The translations under genes and the position numbers were made by a program. Below are positions 1 through 5,596 of a stretch of 7,143 nucleotides of DNA, piece after piece. Origin of the DNA: Butyricicoccus sp. (GTDB lineage: Bacteria; Bacillota; Clostridia; Oscillospirales; Butyricicoccaceae); the NCBI GenBank assembly GCA_031293105.1, contig JAUMSA010000325.1, forward strand, positions 1 through 7,143, written 5' to 3'. Position 1 is the stretch's first letter. Every line of letters begins with the position of its first letter. The notes below the pieces were generated by a model, which was not told the origin of the DNA, made no database searches, and worked only from the letters and a program-made list of their open reading frames with translations.

Positions 1-26
1 ATATATATCCGCAAATTCACCAATGC

Positions 27-57
27 TGTCAGAATTACTGTCAAAAAAATAAGTCAA
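27..57 (-). promoter_or_regulatory. Possible promoter/operator region with three spaced TGAC motifs
   Basis: Read on the minus strand, this AT-rich stretch holds TTGACT (57-52), TTGACA (44-39) and CTGACA (32-27), spaced 13 and 12 bases apart, followed by an ATATATAT run at the window edge (8-1). Any of the three could be a -35 hexamer. The CTGACA copy lies 19 bases from a TATATA, which is a poor spacing, and the TTGACA copy has no good -10 at 16-18 bases. It lies just downstream of the tRNA terminator, where a promoter for the next minus-strand gene would be expected. No gene is visible in positions 1-87, so this is a weak call. Confidence 0.2.
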
Positions 58-87
58 AACTTTTTCGCTCATCAAAAGCAAAAAAAG

Positions 88-122
88 AAAAAGCACCGAA
101 ACAATATGTTTCGGTGCTTTTT
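88..122 (-). terminator. Intrinsic terminator of the tRNA-Ser gene
   Basis: A perfect 15-bp stem (88-102 with 108-122) encloses a 5-base loop. On the minus strand it starts 2 bases after the tRNA CCA end and runs into TTTTTCTTTTTT (92-81), a typical uridine tail. The core of the stem is GCACCGAAAC. Because the stem also ends in five T on the plus strand, it could stop transcription arriving from the left as well. Confidence 0.92.
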
Positions 123-124
123 AC

Positions 125-215
125 TGGCGGAGAGTCAGGGATTTGAACCCTGGGTGCGCTCATCACGCACACACGATTTCCAGTCGTGCGCCTTCGACCA
201 CTCAGCCAACTCTCC
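125..215 (-). tRNA. tRNA-Ser (anticodon GGA)
   Basis: Class II tRNA of 91 nt including an encoded CCA end (127-125). The acceptor stem is GGAGAGT paired with ACTCTCC (7 bp), with discriminator base G at 128. The anticodon stem CACGA/TCGTG holds the loop CTGGAAA, giving anticodon GGA (plus-strand 179-181), which reads UCC and UCU serine codons. The long variable arm has a GTGCG/CGCAC stem, as expected for serine tRNAs, and the T arm is CAGGG-TTCAAAT-CCCTG. The gene has its own promoter and terminator and is separated from argF by that gene's terminator, so it is probably an independent transcription unit. Confidence 0.97.
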
Positions 216-254
216 ATTTCTTTTTTCAAGCCGCTTACCGAAGCGACCTTGATT

Positions 255-283
255 ATTATATTACAGCGCCAAGAAAAAGACAA
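255..283 (-). promoter_or_regulatory. Sigma-A-type promoter of tRNA-Ser
   Basis: On the minus strand, TTGTCT (283-278) and a perfect TATAAT (260-255) are separated by exactly 17 bases. The transcript should start near 248, giving a leader of about 33 nt before the tRNA 5' end at 215, to be removed by RNase P. The leader contains a 5-bp hairpin, CGCTT/AAGCG (245-232). The -10 and spacing are consensus, and the -35 matches at four of six positions. Confidence 0.82.
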
Positions 284-287
284 GCCC

Positions 288-314
288 TTTTTCTGATTTT
301 TTTTTATTTTTTTT
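288..314 (-). promoter_or_regulatory. A-tract UP-like element upstream of the tRNA-Ser promoter
   Basis: Reading away from the -35 box on the minus strand, there are three A-tracts of 5, 9 and 8 bases (plus-strand T runs at 288-292, 297-305 and 307-314). Their centres are about 10-11 bases apart, close to one helical turn, and they cover roughly -40 to -66 relative to the predicted start. This is the position and composition of UP elements, which bind the RNA polymerase alpha C-terminal domain at stable-RNA promoters. The function is inferred from position and composition. Confidence 0.5.
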
Positions 315-322
315 ATGTCCCC

Positions 323-369
323 AAAAGGCAACGCAGCACGGCAAAAATCACTTGCCGTGCTGCCCTTTT
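323..369 (-). terminator. Terminator at the end of the arg operon
   Basis: A perfect 12-bp GC-rich stem, GCAGCACGGCAA paired with TTGCCGTGCTGC (333-344 with 352-363), has a 7-base loop. It lies a few bases after the argF stop codon. Outer bases AAAAGG (323-328) and CCTTTT (364-369) can extend the helix across a 4-base bulge. On the minus strand the stem is followed by GTTGCCTTTT, so the U tract is short and displaced compared with the tRNA terminator. Termination may therefore be incomplete or factor-assisted. It is the only terminator-like structure after any of the six arg genes. Confidence 0.78.
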
Positions 370-374
370 CTGTC

Positions 375-1283
375 TTATCGATCCTGCATCAGCGTGACCA
401 TAACGGCCTTCTGTGCATGCAGACGGTTTTCGGCTTCTTCGAAAATTTCGTCGGCATGTTCTTCGAATACCTTTTCGGTGATCTCCTGACCACGATATGC
501 CGGCAGACAATGCTGCACCATAGCACCCGGCTTGGCGGCTGCCATCAGTTCATCGTTGACCTGATAGCCCTGGAATGCCTTCATACGCGCTTCCTTTTCT
601 TCCTCCATGCCCATGGATGCCCAGGTATCCGTGATGACGATATCAGCATTTTCCGCCGCCTTCATCGGGTCATTGGTGATGGAGAAATTGGGGTTCGGCT
701 GTGCAAAGTCCATAACCAGCGGGTCCGGACGGTAATCATCCGGAGTGGCAACCGATACCTTCATGCCGGTTTTCAGACCACCGACAATCAGCGAGTTTGC
801 CATATTGTTGCCGTCGCCAATGTAGCACATCTTGAGGCCTTCGAGTACCGCAAACTTTTCCCGAATGGTCATCAGGTCGGCCAGCACCTGGCACGGATGA
901 CAGAAGTCGGTCAGGCCGTTGATGACCGGAACCGAACCGTATTCCGCGAGATCCTCCACTTCCTTCTGTGCAAAGGTACGGATCATGATGCCGTTGAGGT
1001 AACGGGACAGCACACGTGCGGTATCCTGTACCGGTTCGCCGCGGCCGATCTGCAAATCACGTGCCGACAGGAACAACGGCTGGCCACCCAACTGATACAT
1101 ACCGGTTTCAAACGAAACGCGGGTACGGGTGGACGATTTCTGGAAAATCAAGCCGATCGACTTGCCTTCCAGCAGTTTATGCGAAATGTTATTCTTTCTC
1201 TCGTACTTGAGCTGATCGGCCAAATCGAGCAGGCCAATGATCTCCTCGGTGCTGCAATCGAGCAGCTTGAGCAAATGCTTCAA
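375..1283 (-). CDS. argF: Ornithine carbamoyltransferase (anabolic)
   Basis: Transfers the carbamoyl group from carbamoyl phosphate to ornithine, making citrulline; cytosolic, normally a trimer. The 302-residue length is usual for the family. The carbamoyl-phosphate loop is SSTRTR (50-55), HPCQ lies at 129-132, GDGNNMANS at 156-164, the ornithine-closing SMG loop at 223-225 and HCLPAYRG at 258-265 with the catalytic Cys259. All key residues are present. The start is a TTG codon (1283-1281): a full AGGAGGA ribosome binding site lies 7 bases upstream, the protein begins as its relatives do (KHLLKLLD), and no ATG or GTG is nearby. It is the last gene of the operon, 16 bases after argD, with the terminator just beyond its stop. 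The operon context argues for the biosynthetic rather than the catabolic (arcB) role. Confidence 0.97.
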   Translation of the reverse strand: MKHLLKLLDCSTEEIIGLLDLADQLKYERKNNISHKLLEGKSIGLIFQKSSTRTRVSFETGMYQLGGQPLFLSARDLQIGRGEPVQDTARVLSRYLNGIMIRTFAQKEVEDLAEYGSVPVINGLTDFCHPCQVLADLMTIREKFAVLEGLKMCYIGDGNNMANSLIVGGLKTGMKVSVATPDDYRPDPLVMDFAQPNPNFSITNDPMKAAENADIVITDTWASMGMEEEKEARMKAFQGYQVNDELMAAAKPGAMVQHCLPAYRGQEITEKVFEEHADEIFEEAENRLHAQKAVMVTLMQDR

Positions 1284-1290
1284 GGTAGTG

Positions 1291-1297
1291 TCCTCCT
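1291..1297 (-). promoter_or_regulatory. Ribosome binding site of argF
   Basis: AGGAGGA on the minus strand is essentially a perfect anti-16S match, 7 bases before the TTG codon. It decides the start of argF, because no other initiator lies at a workable distance. It sits directly after the argD stop codon. Confidence 0.85.
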
Positions 1298-1299
1298 AT

Positions 1300-2478
1300 T
1301 TAAAATACGGTTTTCAAGATCGCCAAGGCTTCGTCCATCTCTTCATAGGTGATGGTCAGCGGCGGCAGCAGACGGATGGCCGCCGTGCCAGCTGTCAGCA
1401 CCAGAACGCCCTTGTCCAGGCAGGCGTTGACCAGCTCGGCGCGCTGGTCGGGGTCTACGATAATACCCAGCATCAGACCCTTGCCGCGCACGCCCTGCAC
1501 TTTATCCGAGCCAAAATTCAGGATGCCCTGCTTGAGGTATTCGCCCTTCTTGACGACTTCCTGCAAAAATTCCGGCTGGTTGATGATATCCAGCACCGCA
1601 TTGGCCGCCGCACAGCAAGTCGGGGTACCGCCAAAGGTAGTGGCATGGGTACCGGGGCCCAGCACGTCGCAACAGGTCTTAGCCGCAATCACAGCACCCA
1701 TCGGCAGACCGCCTGCGATGCCCTTGGCCGTGGTGACCACGTCGGGCTGGATGCCATACTGCTGGAAGCAGAACAGGGTACCTGTGCGGCCGATACCGGT
1801 CTGCACTTCGTCAATGATGAGCAGCAAATCCCGCTCGCGGCAGAACGCTTCGACTGCCTTTACAAAGGCCGGGTCGAGCGGCAGCACACCGCCTTCGCCC
1901 TGGATGAGCTCCATCATAATCGCGCAGGTCGTATCGTCCGCCTTGGCCTTGACATCGTCGATGTCATTGGCTACCGCGTAATCAAAGCCTTCGGTAAACG
2001 GGAAAAAGTAGTTGTGGAATTTTTCCTGACCGGTTGCGTTCAGGGTCGTAACCGTGCGGCCGTGGAACGAGTTGATGAGCGTCACGATCTTGCTGCGGCC
2101 GGTGCCGTATTTGTCAAACGAATACTTACGTGCCAGCTTAATCGCGCCTTCGTTGGATTCGGCGCCCGAGTTGGAGAAGAACACCTTGCCCATCCCGGTC
2201 GCTTCCACCAGCGTTTTCGCCGTCTGAATCATGGGCGCCGTGGTAAATAGGTTGGACACGTGCATCAGCTTGTGCGCCTGTTCGGTGATGGCGTTCACCA
2301 GTTTTTCGTTGTTATACCCCACGCTGGATACGCCGATGCCGGACGTCAGGTCAATGTATTTCTTGCCTTCCACATCCCACAGCACCGCGCCCTGGCCGTG
2401 GTCGAGCGCAATCGGGAACCGGCCATAAGTATTCATAACATACTGCTGTTCCTGCGCTTTGAGTTCTTGATACTTCAT
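1300..2478 (-). CDS. argD: Acetylornithine aminotransferase (PLP-dependent)
   Basis: Moves an amino group from glutamate to N-acetylglutamate semialdehyde, giving N-acetylornithine. It is a cytosolic class III (fold type I) aminotransferase, 392 residues, the normal length. Visible landmarks are the PLP phosphate-binding SGAESNE (104-110), the aromatic stacking region SFHGRT (137-142), D223 in IIDEVQTGIGRTG, the Schiff-base lysine K252 in TTAKGIAGG, TFGG (281-284), and R369 in IRLLPP, which holds the substrate carboxylate. The residues after TFGG are TPTCC, where many relatives have N-P-x-A/S-C. Some ArgD enzymes also transaminate succinyl-diaminopimelate in lysine synthesis, which cannot be excluded. 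The ATG follows argB by 22 bases and has only a weak, A-rich ribosome binding site, so translation may depend on coupling to argB. Confidence 0.97.
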   Translation of the reverse strand: MKYQELKAQEQQYVMNTYGRFPIALDHGQGAVLWDVEGKKYIDLTSGIGVSSVGYNNEKLVNAITEQAHKLMHVSNLFTTAPMIQTAKTLVEATGMGKVFFSNSGAESNEGAIKLARKYSFDKYGTGRSKIVTLINSFHGRTVTTLNATGQEKFHNYFFPFTEGFDYAVANDIDDVKAKADDTTCAIMMELIQGEGGVLPLDPAFVKAVEAFCRERDLLLIIDEVQTGIGRTGTLFCFQQYGIQPDVVTTAKGIAGGLPMGAVIAAKTCCDVLGPGTHATTFGGTPTCCAAANAVLDIINQPEFLQEVVKKGEYLKQGILNFGSDKVQGVRGKGLMLGIIVDPDQRAELVNACLDKGVLVLTAGTAAIRLLPPLTITYEEMDEALAILKTVF

Positions 2479-2500
2479 CGGAAAATCACTTTCTTTCGGA

Positions 2501-3367
2501 TTAATAGAACATCGTACCTTCGCCGACCTTACTGAGCAGCTCGATCAGGATGGAATGCGGTACCCGGCCATCCAAAATGGTCGCGCGCTCCACGCCTTTG
2601 CGCACCGCTTCCACACAGCAATCCACCTTGGGAATCATACCGCCCGAAATGATGCCCTCTTTGACCAGGGCCGGCACTTCGGATACCTTAATGCGGTGGA
2701 TGATGCTTTCTTCATCGCTCAGGTCGCGCATCAGGCCGCGTACGTCGGTCAGCAAAATGAGCTTTTTCGCGCCCAGCGCAACCGCCAGCTTGCAGGCTGC
2801 CGTGTCGGCGTTGATGTTGTAATTGGTTTCATCGTCAATCCCCTGGGCCACCGTGGATACGACCGGGATATAGCCCTTTTCCAACGTGTCGATGACCGGC
2901 TGCGGGTTGACATCCACGATGTCGCCTACATAACCGTAGTCGGTGCCTTCGTTGTCGGTCAGACGCTTGGCCTGGAACAGGCCGCCATCCATACCGCCCA
3001 GACCGATGCCGTTGCCGCCCGCTTTTTCCAGCAGGGTGACCAGGTCTTTATTGACCTTGCCGCACAGAATCATCTGCACGATATCCATGGTTTCCCGGTC
3101 GGTGTAGCGCAGGCCGTTGACAAACCGCGACTGCTTACCGATCTTTTTGAGCATTTCGGAGATCTCCGGGCCGCCGCCATGCACCACAACGACATGCACG
3201 CCGATGAGGTTCAGCAGCACGATATCATGGATGACCGCATCCTTGAGTTCTTCGTTAATCATCGCATTGCCGCCGTATTTGACGACAACGGTCTTGCCAT
3301 AGTATTCCTGAATATAGGGCAGCGCCTCGACCAGGACATTGGCTTTGGTTTCTGCATCAAATTTCAT
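2501..3367 (-). CDS. argB: N-acetylglutamate kinase, probably arginine-inhibited
   Basis: Phosphorylates N-acetylglutamate with ATP, the committed and usually controlled step of the cyclic pathway. An amino acid kinase fold protein of 288 residues. Motifs are KYGGNAM (30-36, with catalytic K30), HGGGPE (63-68), the substrate arginine in NGLRYTD (84-90), NINADTAA (184-191), LTDVRGL (206-212) and GGMIPK (242-247, with the phosphate-contacting lysine K247). About 25 residues form a helix before the first strand (KANVLVEALPYIQEYYGKT), and the C-terminus has H-x-x-L-x-E followed by GEGTM. Both features are known from arginine-sensitive NAGKs and are missing from short insensitive forms such as that of E. 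coli, so feedback inhibition by arginine is predicted. The ATG has an AAAGAGG site 9 bases upstream. argJ ends 24 bases before it. Confidence 0.97.
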   Translation of the reverse strand: MKFDAETKANVLVEALPYIQEYYGKTVVVKYGGNAMINEELKDAVIHDIVLLNLIGVHVVVVHGGGPEISEMLKKIGKQSRFVNGLRYTDRETMDIVQMILCGKVNKDLVTLLEKAGGNGIGLGGMDGGLFQAKRLTDNEGTDYGYVGDIVDVNPQPVIDTLEKGYIPVVSTVAQGIDDETNYNINADTAACKLAVALGAKKLILLTDVRGLMRDLSDEESIIHRIKVSEVPALVKEGIISGGMIPKVDCCVEAVRKGVERATILDGRVPHSILIELLSKVGEGTMFY

Positions 3368-3391
3368 ATTTGGTTGCCTCTTTACTCGATT

Positions 3392-4600
3392 TTAGGTGCG
3401 GTAATCGCCGTTGATCTTGACATAGTCATAGGTCAGGTCACAGCCCCAGCACGTAGCCGAGCTTTCGCCCTCGTACAAATCGACTGTGATGGTCACTTCG
3501 TTTTCGAGTAGCACCTGCTTGGCCAGTTCTTCGTCAAAGTCCACACCATGGCCATGGTCGCAAACGACCACCCGGCCCGCCTGAGACGAGAAGCCGACGG
3601 TCACATACTCCGGACGGAACGGCGCCTTGGAATAGCCCATTGCACACAGGACACGGCCCCAGTTGGCGTCCGCGCCAAACATCGCCGCCTTAACCAGGCT
3701 GGACGCACAGACCGCCTTGGCCAGACGCTCAGCCGCTTCCTCGCTGCGCGCGCCATTGACTTCGCAGGCGATCAGCTTGGTTGCACCCTCGCCATCGGCT
3801 GCAATCTGGCGTGCCAAGCGGACATTGACCTCATGCAGCGCACGGTAAAAGATGTCATAATCCTCGTTCTGCCATTCAATCAGCTCATTGCCCGCCATGC
3901 CGTTGGCCAGAACGACGCACATGTCGTTGGTGGACGTGTCGCCGTCCACGGTCACGCGGTTGTAGCTGCGGCGCACGCTCTCGGACAGCGCATCCTGGAG
4001 CATTTCATGGGTGATGGCACAGTCGGTCGTGATGAAGGACAGCATGGTACCCATGTTGGGGTGAATCATGCCGCTGCCCTTGCAGATGCCGCCGATGTGG
4101 CATACCTTGCCCCCGACCACGAATTCAATAGCCGCGCTCTTGGTCTTGGTGTCGGTGGTCATAATCGCATGGCTAGCGGCTTCCGAGCCGTTGGCCGACA
4201 TCTTGACCTTGCCGATGTTTTCCTCGATGCATTCGATGTTGATGCGCTGGCCGATAACGCCCGTGGAAGCCACGATCACGCGGTCTTCTTCCACGCCCAG
4301 GAACTTGGCCGCTGCCTGTGCCTCGCGCAGCGCATTTTCCATGCCGTCAGGCGCACAAGCGTTGGCGTTGCCCGAGTTGGCGACAATCGCGCGTGCCACG
4401 CCGTCTTCCAGATGTTCCATAGTCACATAAATCGGGGCCGCCTTGACGCGGTTTAAGGTGTAGGTCGCTGCCGCCGTGCATTCGCACTCGGACAGAATCA
4501 GCGCCAAATCGTCTGCCTGGCGGCTTGCCTTGATGCCGCAGCGGGTCGCGCCCGCGGTAAAGCCCTTTGCGGCGCATACGCCGCCGGAAATAATCTTCAT
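3392..4600 (-). CDS. argJ: Glutamate N-acetyltransferase / ornithine acetyltransferase
   Basis: Transfers the acetyl group of N-acetylornithine to glutamate, releasing ornithine and closing the acetyl cycle; many members also make N-acetylglutamate from acetyl-CoA. The 402-residue precursor cuts itself into alpha and beta chains at the Thr of GMIHPNMGTML (177-187); T185 should become the N-terminal nucleophile of the beta chain. Other landmarks are the oxyanion-hole TG at 113-114 (STGVIG), K174 in CKGSG, DGDTSTND (219-226), E271 in GEGATK, and the C-terminal N-G-D-Y-R-T. The residue before the scissile Thr is Gly184, where the best-studied enzymes have Ala. Whether it is mono- or bifunctional cannot be read from sequence; no argE or argA is seen nearby. 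The ATG has AGAGGG 6 bases upstream, and argC ends 24 bases before. Confidence 0.97.
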   Translation of the reverse strand: MKIISGGVCAAKGFTAGATRCGIKASRQADDLALILSECECTAAATYTLNRVKAAPIYVTMEHLEDGVARAIVANSGNANACAPDGMENALREAQAAAKFLGVEEDRVIVASTGVIGQRINIECIEENIGKVKMSANGSEAASHAIMTTDTKTKSAAIEFVVGGKVCHIGGICKGSGMIHPNMGTMLSFITTDCAITHEMLQDALSESVRRSYNRVTVDGDTSTNDMCVVLANGMAGNELIEWQNEDYDIFYRALHEVNVRLARQIAADGEGATKLIACEVNGARSEEAAERLAKAVCASSLVKAAMFGADANWGRVLCAMGYSKAPFRPEYVTVGFSSQAGRVVVCDHGHGVDFDEELAKQVLLENEVTITVDLYEGESSATCWGCDLTYDYVKINGDYRT

Positions 4601-4624
4601 AATGTACCCTCTCTTTCGATCGGT

Positions 4625-5563
4625 TCAAAGGCTCAGGCCGGTGGTTTCGTCCAGGCCGAGCATGATGTTCATATTCTGCACCGCAGCGCCCGATGCGCCC
4701 TTGCCCAAATTATCAAACAGGGCGGTCACGATGGTCTGTTCCTCATGGCCGCAGACGATCAATTGCAGGCTGTCTTTGCCGGCCAGGGTGTTGGCTGCGA
4801 TCATGGGATCCTCTCCCCCAAAGGGAGCGACACTCACCAGTTTTTGTCCCTCATAGTAGGCCGCCAGCTTATCGCAGATATCCTGCGCCGACGGATGGCC
4901 GGTCAGCAAAGCATTGTGCAGCTGGATGGTACCCGCCATGCCCTTATAATAGTCGTCCACGACCGGGCAGAACACGGGCGGATAGGTCAGGCCACAGACC
5001 TTCTGCATTTCGGGCAGATGCTTGTGATGCAGGTTCAAGCCATAAATGCGGGGCGAATCGAGTTTGGGATCGCGCCCCTCGCCCTCGTATTCGGCGATCA
5101 TCTTTTTGCCGCCGCCCGAGTAGCCGGTCAGCGAAAAGATGGTCAGCGGATAGTCGGCAGGCAGTAGCCCCATCTGGATGAGCGGATAAACGGACGCGAT
5201 TAGGCCGGTCGCATGGCAGCCCGGATTGGCCACCCGCCCCGACTGCGCGATAGCCGCGCGGCGCTCGGCCGACAGCTCAGCAAAGCCGTAGTCCCAGCCC
5301 TCAGCCGTCCGGTGGGCGGTGGAGGCATCGATCACCCGCGTGCGGTCGTTCTCAATCAGCGTGACCGCTTCACGCGCGGCCGCGTCGGGCAAGCAAAGAA
5401 AGACGATATCAGCTGCATTTAAAAACTTTTTGCGCTCTTCGGTGTCCTTGCGTTTATCCTCGTCGATGAGCAGCAGGTCGATGTCATCCCGGCTGCCCAG
5501 ACGCTCATAAATTTGCAGGCCGGTTGTACCCTCTTTGCCGTCTATGTAAATCTTAGGCTTCAT
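4625..5563 (-). CDS. argC: N-acetyl-gamma-glutamyl-phosphate reductase, type 2
   Basis: Reduces N-acetylglutamyl phosphate to the semialdehyde with NADPH. The 312-residue length and the N-terminal nucleotide-binding loop IYIDGKEGTTGLQIYERL match the short type 2 family (as in Pseudomonas and rhizobia). The long type 1 family, about 340 residues with a G-x-x-G-Y-T/S-G loop, is typical of E. coli and Bacillus. The catalytic cysteine is C116 in NPGCHATG, with DAST at 79-82, the conserved GYSGGGKKMI at 147-156, and HLPEM (182-186) holding the likely catalytic His. The ATG at 5563-5561 is the family's normal start. An in-frame TGA nine bases upstream (5572-5570) rules out extension beyond that point. 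No ribosome binding site lies at the usual distance; see the leader element. It follows argH by 33 bases and precedes argJ by 24. Confidence 0.96.
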   Translation of the reverse strand: MKPKIYIDGKEGTTGLQIYERLGSRDDIDLLLIDEDKRKDTEERKKFLNAADIVFLCLPDAAAREAVTLIENDRTRVIDASTAHRTAEGWDYGFAELSAERRAAIAQSGRVANPGCHATGLIASVYPLIQMGLLPADYPLTIFSLTGYSGGGKKMIAEYEGEGRDPKLDSPRIYGLNLHHKHLPEMQKVCGLTYPPVFCPVVDDYYKGMAGTIQLHNALLTGHPSAQDICDKLAAYYEGQKLVSVAPFGGEDPMIAANTLAGKDSLQLIVCGHEEQTIVTALFDNLGKGASGAAVQNMNIMLGLDETTGLSL

Positions 5564-5573
5564 AATCGGTCAC

Positions 5574-5596
5574 AGGGAGGTTCCCCCTCTCCCCTC
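5574..5596 (-). promoter_or_regulatory. argC translation leader: distal ribosome binding site plus hairpin
   Basis: Between the argH stop and the argC ATG, the minus strand reads GAGGGGAG (5596-5589), then AGGGGGAACCTCCCT (5588-5574), then ten bases to the ATG. The middle segment can fold into a 6-bp hairpin (AGGGGG with CCTCCCT, one G-U pair, loop AAC). The only purine-rich site is about 25 bases from the ATG along the chain. If the hairpin forms, its base would put GAGGGGAG about 10 bases from the ATG. The sequence is seen directly; the bridging role is inference. Confidence 0.4.

Noticed and set aside
41..331. A 96-codon minus-strand frame
   Set aside because: It runs straight through the tRNA-Ser gene and both flanking regulatory regions, and the translation is low-complexity and Lys/Arg/Ser-rich.
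315..1352. A 345-codon plus-strand open frame opposite argF
   Set aside because: Codon-register antisense shadow of argF. It starts inside the terminator hairpin, and the protein has no recognisable features.
4347..4628. A 93-codon minus-strand frame at the argC-argJ junction
   Set aside because: It overlaps the start of argJ in another frame, is Arg-rich as out-of-frame GC-rich DNA often is, and would leave argJ's well-conserved N-terminus as the only sensible product.
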